Counted from the first letter of the stretch, positions 36,799-45,913 are shown. The stretch is 64,000 bases of DNA from Halobacteria archaeon HArc-gm2 (GCA_025517465.1 JAOPKE010000001.1:897657-961656), one strand, 5' to 3'. A program made the numbers and translations. The notes: generated from the letters alone by a model not told the origin.

Positions 36799-38285
36799 GT
36801 CTCGTCCTCCATCCCTATCCGGCGTAACTCCTGTTCCATGTGCGTGACCGCCTCGTAGCGCTGCAGTTTCTGGCGCGCCATTGCCTTCGTTACCACGTCG
36901 TCGAGGCCCTCCGGCACGTCGGCGACGTCGCTCGGCCGCGGCGGTGGGTCCGACAGGACGCGGTCCCTGATTCGTCCGTACTCACCGTCGTAGGGCGGGT
37001 CCCCCGTGAACAGCAGGTACACCAGTGCGCCGAGGTGGTAGACGTCGGTGGCGTGGTCGATTCGCCCGAAGCGCCGGTCGAAGTACTCCGGCGCGGCGTA
37101 GCGCGGGTCCAGCCGCGAGGTCGGATCGAAGTAGTTTCGCACGACGTGGAGCAGACCGACGTCGTCCAGCAGCGGCGGCTGGACCTCGTCCTCGTCGATG
37201 ACGTTGCCGGAGTAGACGACGTTCCCGGGGTCGATACCACCGTGGACGACGCCGTTCTCGTGGAGGTGGGTGACGGCCGCCGCGAGTCCGCGGGCGTTGA
37301 AGAGCGCCTCGGAGCGGTCCAGTCGGTCGCGGTCGGCTAGACTGAAACCCATGTACTCCGTTGCCGTCCACGGTCGCGGGTCGAGGCCCCAGTCGTAGAC
37401 GGCGACGACGTTGTCGTGGTCGTCGACGCCGGCCCACCGCGCGAGCCGCTCGTCGATGGCTGTCGCGAACGCGTCGGCCCCCTGCGACGGTCGGTGAAGG
37501 AGCGACAGTCCGACGGGGAGCTGTTCGCCGTCGACGACGCCCAGCGTCCGGTAGACGTCGGCGTACCGGCCCCGGCGACGTTTCGCGAGGACCGTGAGCT
37601 GGTCGAAGCGGCTGTCGGCGACGATAGTTGGGATATCGTCCGCCGGTTGCCAACCTGGGCCGTCGATCGACTGTCCGTCGCTATCGTTCGCGGACGCCGA
37701 CTTCGCGTCTGGACTCTCGTTAGACACGTCGCCGTCGTCGGCCTCGTCTTCGTCCATCGGATCGCCGGTCGCACCATCGGTCCCCCGTTGCAAGCGGTCG
37801 TGGGACGACCCGTCGTCGGTGTAGACGCGCTGTGGCCCGGACGAGTTCCCCTCGCCCGCGAGTCGCGTCCGCCCGACGTCTCGCTCGCCGACGGCCGGCC
37901 GGTGGTAGTTCGCCCTCGCCAGGCTCCCCTCGACCGGCCAGTACCGCGGTCGGCTCTCGGCTTCGGTCTCCATCGCCGCGAGTTCCTCGGTGACGGCCTC
38001 CGGGTACCGCGCCGCGACGTAGTCGAACGCCAGTTCGGCTTCGAGAGACGGCTCCTCGTCGTCGATCCGGTCGGCGAGACGGCGCGTCAGGTAGGCGGCC
38101 GTGTCCGGGAGGTGGGCCGCGACGTGACAGATGGCCCACGCGGCGCCGAGACGCACCGACTCCGCCTCGGCGTCGAGTTTCCCGACGAGCCCGGGGAGCC
38201 GACGACGTCCCGTGGTCGGGTCGTCGAACACCGCGAGTAACGACGCGATCGGCTCGTCGCGGCCAGAAGCGGCGTCCTCGGTCAT
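36795..38285 (-). CDS. kinase-like protein, predicted pseudokinase with HEAT-like N-terminus
   Basis: 496 residues. Residues about 10-110 look like HEAT-type helical repeats; 115-220 is an acidic, low-complexity linker; 225-485 is a Ser/Thr kinase fold. Structural landmarks remain: APE at 398-400 and the F-helix Asp at 414. Catalytic ones are lost: the HRD motif is HGG (348-350), the Lys two residues later is Asp352, DFG is DVG (375-377), and no VAIK-type Lys is seen near 258 ('PVGLSLL'). Asn355 is kept. Likely a scaffold or nucleotide sensor coupled to the 7-TM protein downstream. Confidence 0.85.
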   Translation of the reverse strand: MTEDAASGRDEPIASLLAVFDDPTTGRRRLPGLVGKLDAEAESVRLGAAWAICHVAAHLPDTAAYLTRRLADRIDDEEPSLEAELAFDYVAARYPEAVTEELAAMETEAESRPRYWPVEGSLARANYHRPAVGERDVGRTRLAGEGNSSGPQRVYTDDGSSHDRLQRGTDGATGDPMDEDEADDGDVSNESPDAKSASANDSDGQSIDGPGWQPADDIPTIVADSRFDQLTVLAKRRRGRYADVYRTLGVVDGEQLPVGLSLLHRPSQGADAFATAIDERLARWAGVDDHDNVVAVYDWGLDPRPWTATEYMGFSLADRDRLDRSEALFNARGLAAAVTHLHENGVVHGGIDPGNVVYSGNVIDEDEVQPPLLDDVGLLHVVRNYFDPTSRLDPRYAAPEYFDRRFGRIDHATDVYHLGALVYLLFTGDPPYDGEYGRIRDRVLSDPPPRPSDVADVPEGLDDVVTKAMARQKLQRYEAVTHMEQELRRIGMEDET

Positions 38286-38447
38286 CGATTCGTTCCTGCG
38301 TATCGACTGGCCCCCGCCATGACTGTTGCGGTGAGTATCGTCGCCGAGAACTGCTGCAGTCGCTGGTCGCGAATGAACGGACCAAAGAAAACTGGTCGGT
38401 CTGCGCCAGCCTGCTCGCGTGTCGCTTCGCTCCCCGTTCGTGTGTTC

Positions 38448-38542
38448 GTCGGCCCCTCACTGCGTTCGGTGCCGACCTGCTCGCGGTTCGCTTCGCGCAC
38501 CGCTCGCACAAAAGCTGGCCCCTCACTGGGTTCGGTGCCAGC
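38448..38542. repeat. two-hairpin repeat directly after the tfb stop codon
   Basis: Hairpins at 38448-38476 and 38514-38542, both 9-position stems with 11-nt loops; on the minus strand the loops read GAACGCAGTGA and GAACCCAGTGA. Spacing is 66 bp. The second begins 3 nt after the tfb stop, so it would form in the tfb 3' untranslated region and might act in termination or stability. Same family as the tract at 8948-9173. The rest of 38286-38447 shows no gene. Confidence 0.75.
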
Positions 38543-38545
38543 CTG

Positions 38546-39499
38546 TCAGTGAATCCCCATCGCTTCGATCTGCTCCTGATACCGGTTGCGGATGGTGACC
38601 TCGGTGACCTGGGCGACGTCGGCGACTTCGCGCTGGGTCTTCTTCTCGTTACAGAGCAGCGACGCGGCGTAGATGGCCGCCGCGGCGTACCCAGTCGGAG
38701 ACTTGCCCGACAGCAGTCCCTGCTCGGCGGTGACGTCGATTATCTCGTTTGCCTTGGACTGGACTTCTTCGGAGAGTTCGAGTTCGCTCGCGAACCGCGG
38801 GACGTACTGCTTGGGGTCGACCGGCTCCATCTTGAGCTTGAGTTCCTGGGCGACGTATCGATACGTCCGGCCGATCTCCTTTTGCTCGACGCGGGAGACG
38901 TCCGAAACCTCCTCCAGCGAGCGCGGGATACCCTCCTGTCGGCAGGCGGCGTAGAGACACGAGGTCGCGACGCCCTCGATGGACCGGCCGCGGATCAGGT
39001 CCTCGTTGAGCGCCCGTCGATAGATGACGGAGGCGACTTCTCGTACCGATCGTGGTACCCCGAGCGCGCTGGCCATCCGGTCGATCTCGGAGAGCGCGAA
39101 CTGCAGGTTGCGCTCGCCCGCGTCCTTGGTTCGGATGCGTTCCTGCCACTTGCGCAGGCGGTGCATCTGGCTCCGTTTCTTCGAGGATATCGACCGACCG
39201 TAGGCGTCCTTGTCCTTCCAGTCGATGGTCGTCGTCAGCCCCTTGTCGTGCATCGTCTGCGTCGTCGGTGCACCGACGCGGGACTTGCTTTGCCGTTCCG
39301 AGTGGTTGAACGCGCGCCACTCCGGCCCGCGGTCGATGTTCTCGTCCTCGATGACCAGGCCGCAGTCCTCGCAAATGAGCTCCCCGCTCCCGTCAGAGGT
39401 GATCTCCGTCGAATCACACTCCGGACAGGTGCGCTGGGACTCCTCTGTTTCCTGCTCCTGCGTCCCCTCCTGCTCGCGCGTGCGCGTGGGCCGCTCCAT
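38546..39499 (-). CDS. tfb: transcription initiation factor IIB (TFB)
   Basis: 317 residues. N-terminal zinc ribbon 'CPECDS...CEDCGLVI', B-finger region with 'DRGPEWRAF', then two cyclin repeats ('[25 protein letters not shown]' and '[23 protein letters not shown]'), ending with the HTH '[20 protein letters not shown]'. Recruits RNA polymerase to TBP-bound promoters. ATG 39499; a TATA box lies about 33 bp upstream. Haloarchaea usually carry several TFBs; this is a standard full-length copy. Confidence 0.96.
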   Translation of the reverse strand: MERPTRTREQEGTQEQETEESQRTCPECDSTEITSDGSGELICEDCGLVIEDENIDRGPEWRAFNHSERQSKSRVGAPTTQTMHDKGLTTTIDWKDKDAYGRSISSKKRSQMHRLRKWQERIRTKDAGERNLQFALSEIDRMASALGVPRSVREVASVIYRRALNEDLIRGRSIEGVATSCLYAACRQEGIPRSLEEVSDVSRVEQKEIGRTYRYVAQELKLKMEPVDPKQYVPRFASELELSEEVQSKANEIIDVTAEQGLLSGKSPTGYAAAAIYAASLLCNEKKTQREVADVAQVTEVTIRNRYQEQIEAMGIH

Positions 39500-39527
39500 G
39501 TGTTCTTTTAGGGAGAACGATTTCAGA

Positions 39528-39535
39528 CATATAAA
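39528..39535 (-). promoter_or_regulatory. TATA box for tfb
   Basis: Minus strand TTTATATG about 33 bp before the tfb ATG, the most canonical TATA in this stretch; implies a very short leader. Confidence 0.65.
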
Positions 39536-39588
39536 TGTTTGGTTGGTAAGCGGTAACACTCGAATCGGGGGCGGGCGGCCCGGGTCGC

Positions 39589-39600
39589 AAAAGCTTATCC
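39589..39600 (+). promoter_or_regulatory. TATA-like box for 3-hydroxyacyl-CoA dehydrogenase
   Basis: AAAAGCTTATCC about 29 bp before the ATG at 39624. Confidence 0.5.
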
Positions 39601-39623
39601 GGTCACGCGACCGGGTACGTCGC

Positions 39624-40541
39624 ATGGAAGTTGCCGTACTTGGCGCCACTGGGGACGGCCGAGCCATCGCGAGCCAGTGCGCGCTCGCTGGCCACGCCGT
39701 CGGCCTCCACGACGGGGACGCGAACGTCGTCATGGACGCCATCGACGCTATCGAGCAACGCCACGGCGACGAGGCGCTGGCAGCGATCGACGGGACGACG
39801 GGCCTCGACGCCGCGGTCGGCGACGCCGACGTGGTGGTCGACGCGACCGAGGGTGACGAGCGGACGCGACGCGAACTCGTCGCCGACGTCGAGGAGACCG
39901 TCGGTGACGAGACGCTGATCGCGACCAGCGGCGCCGCCGTGTCGGTGACAGGCGTGGCCGCCGGCCTCCGCAAACCCGGCCGGGCCGTCGGCCTCCACTT
40001 CGTCGACCCGGACGAATCGTCGCTCGTGGAGGTCGTCGTCGCCGACCAGACCGCCGAGACGGCCCGCGAGCGCGCTGTCGAGTTCGTCGAGGGCCTCGAC
40101 GGCACGCCGCTGGTCGTCCGCGACGTCCCGAGCTTCGCGAGCACGCGCCTGGATCTGGCGCTGATCGTCGAAGCCGTCCGCATGGTCGAGGAGGGCGTCG
40201 CCAGCGTCCCCGACGTGGACCGGGCGCTCGAACTGGGCCGCGACCATCCCGCCGGTCCGCTCGCGCTGGCCGACGAGATAGGACTCGGGAACGTCCTCGA
40301 AGCCCTCGAAGACCTGGCGAACCGGGTCGGCGGACGGTTCGACCCACCTGGACTGCTCCGCGAGAAGGTGAACGACGGCTCTCTCGGCGTCACGACCGGC
40401 GAGGGGTTCTACGAGTGGGAGAACGGCGAGCGTGTCGGTCCAGCCGACCCGAACCCCGTGGTGCGCGGCCGTCCCGATCCGGAGAGTGACGCGGGAACAC
40501 CGCCCGAGCCGGGCGGGCCGATGGGCTCGGACGACGGATGA
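39624..40541 (+). CDS. 3-hydroxyacyl-CoA dehydrogenase
   Basis: 305 residues. Rossmann domain beginning '[28 protein letters not shown]' and the 3HCDH C-terminal domain ('[18 protein letters not shown]', '[11 protein letters not shown]'). 'GLHFVDP' contains the catalytic-type His. Oxidises 3-hydroxyacyl-CoA in beta-oxidation. A Gly/Pro-rich tail follows residue 275. Overlaps the DUF2391 gene by 4 bp. Confidence 0.9.
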   Translation: MEVAVLGATGDGRAIASQCALAGHAVGLHDGDANVVMDAIDAIEQRHGDEALAAIDGTTGLDAAVGDADVVVDATEGDERTRRELVADVEETVGDETLIATSGAAVSVTGVAAGLRKPGRAVGLHFVDPDESSLVEVVVADQTAETARERAVEFVEGLDGTPLVVRDVPSFASTRLDLALIVEAVRMVEEGVASVPDVDRALELGRDHPAGPLALADEIGLGNVLEALEDLANRVGGRFDPPGLLREKVNDGSLGVTTGEGFYEWENGERVGPADPNPVVRGRPDPESDAGTPPEPGGPMGSDDG

Positions 40542-41140
40542 GTTCCCGGCGTTCCGGGCGCAGCGCCGACAGGGACGCGCCAGCACCCGAGGACGAGGAG
40601 TCCCCGAACATGGGCGACCTCTTCGACGAACTGGCGGAACTCGAAGAGTTCGTCGACGACCCCGACGAGCGCGCGCGAGTTCGCGAGGCGATGCGGACCG
40701 CGACCGAAGCCCAGGACGACGCCGTGTTCGGCCGCGTCGTCTGGGGGTTCGACCGGGCCGACCTCTCCGAAGCGATCCTCGGCGCGCTCCTCTTCGGCAT
40801 CCCGATGGCCGTCGAGGGCGGGACCAACGAGGCCGGCGAGTTCCTCTCGACGCGTCCGGCCCTCCTGGCGGGAACGGTCGGCGCCACCGTCGCCCTGGTC
40901 GTCGGAATCCTCTACGTCGCCGACATCCAGGACGTGCGCGTGCGTCGCCGAATACTGGGCGTAATTCCCCTCCGGCTCGCTGGAGTCCTCGGCACGGCGC
41001 TCGTTACGTCGGTGTTGCTGCTGACTGCCTGGGGACGGGTCGACTGGGCGGATCCGACGGTCGCCCTGAGTACGTGTCTCGTCGCGCTCTTGCCGATGAG
41101 CATCGGCGCCGCGCTCGGCGACATCCTCCCCGGGAGCTGA
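40538..41140 (+). CDS. DUF2391-like membrane protein
   Basis: 200 residues. Acidic soluble N-terminus (about 1-70), then four to five transmembrane helices ('ILGALLFGIPMAVEGG', 'LLAGTVGATVALVVGILYVADIQD', and two near the C-terminus). The pattern fits DUF2391, a family of putative integral membrane proteins of unknown role. Starts in the ATGA overlap with the dehydrogenase. Confidence 0.78.
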   Translation: MSSRRSGRSADRDAPAPEDEESPNMGDLFDELAELEEFVDDPDERARVREAMRTATEAQDDAVFGRVVWGFDRADLSEAILGALLFGIPMAVEGGTNEAGEFLSTRPALLAGTVGATVALVVGILYVADIQDVRVRRRILGVIPLRLAGVLGTALVTSVLLLTAWGRVDWADPTVALSTCLVALLPMSIGAALGDILPGS

Positions 41141-41196
41141 CCGGGTGAGCCGGGCCTAGACAACGACTCGCACGACTGCGACGCGGTTTGGTAACC

Positions 41197-41204
41197 GTTA
41201 AAAG
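41197..41204 (+). promoter_or_regulatory. TATA-like box for zinc-finger microprotein/aEF1-beta unit
   Basis: GTTAAAAG about 27 bp before ATG 41227. Confidence 0.5.
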
Positions 41205-41226
41205 CGGCGGTCCGATAGAGAGTGGT

Positions 41227-41406
41227 ATGAGCGAGAGCCAGCAAAAGCGGGCGCAAAAGTGCGTCTCCTGTGGCATCAACATCGCCGGGACGAACGCGGC
41301 GGCGTTCAAGTGCCCGGACTGTGGCCAGCAGATCTACCGCTGCGCCAAGTGCCGGAAGCAGAGCAACCTCTACGAGTGTCCCGACTGCGGGTTCAGGGGG
41401 CCCTGA
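41227..41406 (+). CDS. 59-residue double zinc-finger microprotein (HVO_2753-like)
   Basis: Four CPxCG-like motifs are visible: CVSCG, CPDCG, CAKCR and CPDCG, enough for two zinc sites. Length (59 residues) and motif order match the haloarchaeal protein HVO_2753 of Haloferax volcanii, described as a two-zinc-finger microprotein. Located 2 bp upstream of the aEF1-beta start, so almost certainly co-transcribed. Role probably RNA- or ribosome-related (inference). Confidence 0.9.
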   Translation: MSESQQKRAQKCVSCGINIAGTNAAAFKCPDCGQQIYRCAKCRKQSNLYECPDCGFRGP

Positions 41407-41408
41407 TC

Positions 41409-41675
41409 ATGGGGAAAGTCGCAGCCAAGATCAAGGTCATGCCCCAGAGCCCCGACGTCGACCTCGACGCGCTTCAGGAGCGCCTCGAAGGGGCTCTCTC
41501 CGAGGGCGCGAAGATCAACGGCTTCGAGCGCGACGACGTCGCGTTCGGGCTCGTCGCGCTGTTCCCGACGGTCATCGTCCCCGACGACTCCGGCGGAACC
41601 GAGGCCGTCGAGGAGGCCTTCACCGAGGTCGAGGGCGTCGAGTCGGTCTCCGTCGAGAACGTCGGCCGCATCTGA
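41409..41675 (+). CDS. ef1b: elongation factor 1-beta (aEF1B)
   Basis: 88 residues, the archaeal single-domain exchange factor for aEF1-alpha. '[21 protein letters not shown]', 'EDVAFGL'-like '[19 protein letters not shown]' and the ending '[12 protein letters not shown]' match the family. Follows the zinc-finger microprotein by 2 bp. Confidence 0.95.
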   Translation: MGKVAAKIKVMPQSPDVDLDALQERLEGALSEGAKINGFERDDVAFGLVALFPTVIVPDDSGGTEAVEEAFTEVEGVESVSVENVGRI

Positions 41676-41756
41676 GCGGTCACACTTTCTCCGGTTCGTT
41701 TCCGATACCACCAGTCGTGACCGACGAGTCCCGCACGTGAGAAGACAGGAACGGAC

Positions 41757-41765
41757 GTTTTATTA
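41757..41765 (+). promoter_or_regulatory. TATA box for rpl21e operon
   Basis: GTTTTATTA about 32 bp before ATG 41793. Confidence 0.6.
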
Positions 41766-41792
41766 GGGCGAGCGGACAAGCGAACCGCACGA

Positions 41793-42083
41793 ATGCCGAG
41801 TTCAAACGGACCCAAAAAAGGAACCCGGAACAAGCTCAAGAACAAGCCCCGCCAGCGGGGTACCAGCCCGCCCCAGCGCGCCATCGAGGAGTTCGAGACC
41901 GACGAGAAAGTCCACCTCAAGACGGACCCCTCCGTGTCGGACGGTCGATTCCACCCGCGCTTCGACGGCCAGACCGGTACCGTCGTCGGCAAGCAGGGTG
42001 ACGCCTTCAAGGTGCAGATCAACGACGGCGGCAAGGAGAAGACGATCATCGTCACCGCGGCGCACCTCCGACACCAGGAGTAA
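41793..42083 (+). CDS. rpl21e: 50S ribosomal protein L21e
   Basis: 96 residues. Basic N-terminus ('[25 protein letters not shown]') and '[22 protein letters not shown]' are typical of L21e. Rpb4-like gene follows after 3 bp. Confidence 0.96.
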   Translation: MPSSNGPKKGTRNKLKNKPRQRGTSPPQRAIEEFETDEKVHLKTDPSVSDGRFHPRFDGQTGTVVGKQGDAFKVQINDGGKEKTIIVTAAHLRHQE

Positions 42084-42086
42084 GGG

Positions 42087-42443
42087 ATGACCATCTTCAA
42101 AAAGAAGCTCGACGAGGAGTACCTGACCCTCGCCGAGACGAAGGAGATCCTCGAAGACATCGAGGCCGACCGCGCGGTCGACGAGGAGCGTGAGATGCGC
42201 TACGAGCTCGCGCGCGCCATCGAGCACGTCAACCGCTTCGCCGAACTCGACGTCGAGGAGGCCGACGAGTTCGTCGACCAGCTCCGGGAACTGGAGAAGG
42301 TCGACGAGGCGACGGCCTACAAGATTGCGAACCTCCGGCCCCTCGACCGGGACGAGCTTCGAGCCGTCTTCGCCCAGGAGCGTTACTCCCTGTCCGGCGA
42401 CGAACTCGACGATATCCTCAACATCGTCAAGCAGTACGCGTAA
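42087..42443 (+). CDS. rpoF: DNA-directed RNA polymerase subunit F (Rpb4-like)
   Basis: 118 residues. 'YLTLAETKEILEDIE' at the N-terminus and the C-terminal HRDC-like helices ('NLRPLDRDELRAVFAQERYSLSGDELDDILNIVKQYA') match archaeal Rpb4/RpoF, which forms the stalk with RpoE. Conserved after L21e in archaea. Confidence 0.92.
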   Translation: MTIFKKKLDEEYLTLAETKEILEDIEADRAVDEEREMRYELARAIEHVNRFAELDVEEADEFVDQLRELEKVDEATAYKIANLRPLDRDELRAVFAQERYSLSGDELDDILNIVKQYA

Positions 42444-42674
42444 CCGACTCGACCCGCTTCCGTCCGACACGTCGGCCCGGGTCCGTTCGCGTTTTGCCCG
42501 CTGATCGCGACGTCCACAGTTCCGTCAGCGGTAGCGTCACCCCTCGAAACCGGCCAGGTCGACGCTCGCCGTACGGCGCCCCCGTCGACGCGGACGACGA
42601 ACGGCGAGACGCACGATTCCGTCGTCGGCCGGTTCCCCGGAAGCCATATCGGCGCTGACGGCTAGTCTCTCGCT

Positions 42675-43664
42675 ATGACCGCGGACGTGTCGCTCGGGCG
42701 CGGCATCACGCTCGATTTCGCCGACGGCGAGACCATCGTCTTCGACGGGAGCGACGAGGCCGACGTCACCGTCCTGAGTCACGCCCACGGCGACCACACC
42801 ACCAGCGCGAATCCCGAAGGACTCGTCTGTTCTCCCCTCACGGCGGCGCTCGCGACCCAGCGCCGGAATCTCGCGAATCCGCTCGAAGCCGGGAGCCATC
42901 CCGACGTCGACCTCCGGCCCGCCGGCCACGTCGCCGGATCGCGAGTCGCGTACGTCACCGACCCGGCCAGCGGCCGAACGGTCTGCTACACTGGCGACGT
43001 CTGCACCCGCGACCGACTGTTCCTCGACGGGTTCGACCCGCGCCCAGCGGACGACCTGATACTCGAAACGACGTACGGAACTCCCGAGTACCGGCTGCCG
43101 CCCACCGAGGAGGTGTTCGCAGAGATCCGAGGCTGGCTGCGGGAGACGATGGACCGGGTCGTCCTTCTCTACGGGTACGCCCTCGGGCGAGCGCAGAAAC
43201 TCCAGGTGCTGGCCAACGAGGCCGGCCGTGACCGCGTCTTCGTCACCGACGCCGTCGCCGACGTCAACCAGGTGGTCGAGGCCCACCGGGACCTCTCGTT
43301 CGCGGTCGATCGACTGGACGCGGACGTCGACCTCCAGGCGGGCGACGCCGTCGTAGTGCCGCCCCACGAGAAGCACCGGGGCTTCGTCGACGGTCTCGTC
43401 GGCGAGTCCGAGTCCGTGGACGCCGGCTTCTCGGGCTGGGCTGTGGACAGTTCGTACCGGTACCAGCGGGGGTACGACGTCGCGTTTCCGCTCTCGGACC
43501 ACTGCGACTTCGGCGAACTGGAAGCGCTCGTCGAGTCCGTCGACCCCGAACGGGTCTTCACTCACCACGGCTTCGCCGACGAGTTCGCGCGACACGTCAC
43601 GTCGGCGTTCGGCGTCGAGAGCCGGGCCCTGAAGCGCGACCAGCACACGCTCGCCGACTTCTGA
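42675..43664 (+). CDS. metallo-beta-lactamase nuclease, mRNA 3'-end processing factor-like
   Basis: 329 residues. HxHxDH metal site is 'LSHAHGDHTTSA' near residue 36; 'YTGDVCTRDR' gives the bridging Asp and 'PLSDHCDFGEL' the later ligand. Shorter than beta-CASP nucleases and without KH domains, as in SNM1/ligase-associated exonuclease-like proteins. Nucleic acid processing is inferred. Likely leaderless from a CATATC element near 42645. Confidence 0.82.
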   Translation: MTADVSLGRGITLDFADGETIVFDGSDEADVTVLSHAHGDHTTSANPEGLVCSPLTAALATQRRNLANPLEAGSHPDVDLRPAGHVAGSRVAYVTDPASGRTVCYTGDVCTRDRLFLDGFDPRPADDLILETTYGTPEYRLPPTEEVFAEIRGWLRETMDRVVLLYGYALGRAQKLQVLANEAGRDRVFVTDAVADVNQVVEAHRDLSFAVDRLDADVDLQAGDAVVVPPHEKHRGFVDGLVGESESVDAGFSGWAVDSSYRYQRGYDVAFPLSDHCDFGELEALVESVDPERVFTHHGFADEFARHVTSAFGVESRALKRDQHTLADF

Positions 43665-43768
43665 CGGGGAACGGCGCCGTCCGTTTGCGCACAGCCGGGT
43701 TCGAGAATCGCTGAGGTCCCGTTCCCCGGACCCTCGCCATTAAGTGGGTTCTAGACATACCATCCGCC

Positions 43769-44344
43769 ATGAACGACTCCGAGGGGGCCGACAGTGGCGA
43801 GACGGTGGTCCTGCTGGACTTGCTGCCACACGGGAAGGCAGACGACGACCGTCCGCAGTACCAGAAACAGCCGCTGGCATACGCGATGGGGATCGAGGAT
43901 TTCCGTCTCTACGAGGCCGTGGTCGCCGAGGACGCCGGCGTCAACATCGGGGACCGGCTCGGTATCGAGAGCGACGCTTTCGACCGGATCCACGAGATCG
44001 AGTACGAGGAGCTCTCGGGCGGCGCCCAGTCCGAACTCGACTACGCCGTCGAGGACGTCGTCGCCGGAGAGGAACAGCGCTTCGTCGACTTCTACAACGA
44101 CGCCCAGCCCATCACCCTGCGGCTCCACCAGCTGAATCTCCTGCCCGGGATCGGGAAGAAGCTCCGGAACACCATCCTCGACGAGCGAAAGCGCAAGCCG
44201 TTCGCCAGCTTCGACGACATCGAATCGCGGGTCAGCGGCCTCCACGACCCCTCCGAGGTGCTCGTCGAGCGGATCCTCGAGGAGCTCCGCGAGGACGACC
44301 TGAAGTACCGGACGTTCGCCCGCCGCGAGGGGGAAGACGAGTGA
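43769..44344 (+). CDS. DUF655 protein (HhH nucleic-acid-binding)
   Basis: 191 residues. 'EEYAIVLDxLPxG'-type start ('VVLLDLLPHGKADD') and the helix-hairpin-helix 'LNLLPGIGKKLRNTILDERKRKPF' identify DUF655, conserved next to the rRNA dimethylase in archaea. Probably binds RNA or DNA. Stop overlaps the rsmA GTG by 4 bp, implying a shared role in rRNA maturation. Confidence 0.88.
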   Translation: MNDSEGADSGETVVLLDLLPHGKADDDRPQYQKQPLAYAMGIEDFRLYEAVVAEDAGVNIGDRLGIESDAFDRIHEIEYEELSGGAQSELDYAVEDVVAGEEQRFVDFYNDAQPITLRLHQLNLLPGIGKKLRNTILDERKRKPFASFDDIESRVSGLHDPSEVLVERILEELREDDLKYRTFARREGEDE

Positions 44345-45315
44345 CCGGCCGGGCCGGAACCACGGACGACCGCGACTTCCGGGACCCCGACGGGCTCAGG
44401 CGACGCGCCGGCGTCCGCGGCGACCCGAACAAGGACCAGCACTTCCTCGTCGACGACCGCGTCCTCGACCGGCTGCCCGGCTACGCCGCCCCGGACAGCG
44501 GCGACGACGGCTCCGACGGCACCGTCGACGACAACACCTCCGACGGCACCGTCGACGACAACACCTCCGACGACGACGGCCACCCAGACCCGGCAACCCT
44601 CGACCTCGGGCACGTCCTGGAGATCGGCGCCGGGACGGGAGCGCTCACGGACCGACTACTCGCGGCCGCAGACCGGGTCACGGTCGTCGAGCGCGACCGG
44701 AAGCTGGCACAGTTTCTCCGCGAGGAGTTCGCCGACGCCATCGACGCCGGCGACCTCACCGTCGTCCAGGGCGACGCGCTGGACGTCGACCTCCCCGACT
44801 TCGACGTCTCCGTCTCCAACCTTCCCTACGGCGCATCCAGCGAGATAGCCTTCCGGTTGCTCCCCCTCGGCAAACCCCTCGTCCTGATGTTCCAGAAGGA
44901 GTTCGCCGAGCGAATGGCCGCCGACCCGGGTACGGACGACTACGGCCGGCTCTCCGTGACGGCGGGCCACTACGCCGACGTCGAAGTCGTCGAGATAGTT
45001 CCGGCGGAGGCCTTCGATCCGAAGCCTCGCGTCGAGAGCGCCGTCGTCCGGACGACGCCCCGTGATCCGGATTACGAGGTGCCCGACGACGAGTTCTTCC
45101 TCGACTTCCTGAAGGCGATCTTCACCCAGCGCCGGAAGACGATGCGCAACGCCGTCCGGAACACCGCCCACATCTCCGGGCTCGGAGATCCGGATGCCGT
45201 GGTCGACGCCGCGGACGGAGAGTTGATGAGCAAACGGGCCGGGGAACTTCCACCGGCGACCTTCGCCGACCTGGCGTCGCTGGCCCACGAGGTCGGTGAC
45301 CCGGGCGGGTACTGA
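44341..45315 (+). CDS. rsmA: 16S rRNA A1518/A1519 dimethyltransferase (KsgA/Dim1)
   Basis: 324 residues from GTG 44341. 'NKDQHFLVDD' near residue 30, SAM-binding 'LEIGAGTGALTDRLL' (94-108), and the catalytic NLPY motif in 'VSNLPYGASSEI'. C-terminal 'FTQRRKTMRNAV' is typical. Residues about 51-84 are an additional acidic insert between the first helix and the SAM strand, containing two identical 9-residue repeats; this loop is normally short. Coupled to DUF655 by overlap. Confidence 0.93.
   Translation: MTGRAGTTDDRDFRDPDGLRRRAGVRGDPNKDQHFLVDDRVLDRLPGYAAPDSGDDGSDGTVDDNTSDGTVDDNTSDDDGHPDPATLDLGHVLEIGAGTGALTDRLLAAADRVTVVERDRKLAQFLREEFADAIDAGDLTVVQGDALDVDLPDFDVSVSNLPYGASSEIAFRLLPLGKPLVLMFQKEFAERMAADPGTDDYGRLSVTAGHYADVEVVEIVPAEAFDPKPRVESAVVRTTPRDPDYEVPDDEFFLDFLKAIFTQRRKTMRNAVRNTAHISGLGDPDAVVDAADGELMSKRAGELPPATFADLASLAHEVGDPGGY
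44515..44568 (+). repeat. two perfect 27-bp tandem copies inside rsmA
   Basis: Unit begins GACGGCACCGTCGACGAC and is 27 bp, repeated exactly at 44515-44541 and 44542-44568, with a further partial echo (GACGACGAC) after. It encodes Asp-Gly-Thr-Val-Asp-Asp-Asn-Thr-Ser twice, in frame. Perfect identity at the DNA level suggests a recent duplication. Confidence 0.92.
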
Positions 45316-45319
45316 TTCG

Positions 45320-45913
45320 ATGACGGACCGCGACCGACCGTCACTCGCCGACCGCCGCGAGACACCCGACGTCTACCAGCCCGCGGAGGACTCGCACTTG
45401 CTCGCCACGGCCGCTCGCGAGGGCGTCGCAGCGGGCGACCGCGCGCTCGACGTCGGCACCGGGTCGGGCTACGTCGCCGACGAACTGGCCGCGGCCGGTG
45501 CCGACGTCGTCGCCTCGGACCTGAACCCCGCCGCCTGCCGGCAGGCGCGCGAACGGGGACTCCCCGTAGTTCGGGCCGACCTGCTCGACCCGTTCCGCGA
45601 CGGCGCGTTCGACGTCGTCACCTTCAACCCGCCGTACCTCCCGACGGACCCGGACAACGAGTGGGGCGACTGGATGGAGACGGCGCTCTCCGGCGGCGAG
45701 GACGGCCGCGCCGCCATCGACCCGTTCCTCGACGACGTCGACCGGGTGCTCGCCCCGGACGGCGCCGCCTACCTCCTCGTGAGTTCGCTCACCGACCCGG
45801 ACGCCGTCCGGGAACGTGCGGCGGCGAACGGACTCGACGCCACCGAAGTCGAGCGGGAGGCCTATCCGTTCGAGCGACTCCTCGTGCTTCGGCTCTCGGT
45901 CTCCGGGGAGTAG
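45320..45913 (+). CDS. HemK2/MTQ2-type protein N5-glutamine methyltransferase
   Basis: 197 residues. 'VYQPAEDSHLLATAA' start, SAM motif 'ALDVGTGSGYVADEL', and the glutamine-binding NPPY in 'FNPPYLPTDPDNEWGDW'. Archaeal/eukaryal HemK2 methylates the GGQ of release factor aRF1 and related targets. It follows rsmA by 4 bp. Confidence 0.9.
   Translation: MTDRDRPSLADRRETPDVYQPAEDSHLLATAAREGVAAGDRALDVGTGSGYVADELAAAGADVVASDLNPAACRQARERGLPVVRADLLDPFRDGAFDVVTFNPPYLPTDPDNEWGDWMETALSGGEDGRAAIDPFLDDVDRVLAPDGAAYLLVSSLTDPDAVRERAAANGLDATEVEREAYPFERLLVLRLSVSGE

Noticed and set aside
42537..42647. 36-codon minus-strand frame divergent from the MBL nuclease gene
   Set aside because: Arg-rich, no motif, and no evidence beyond an open frame.
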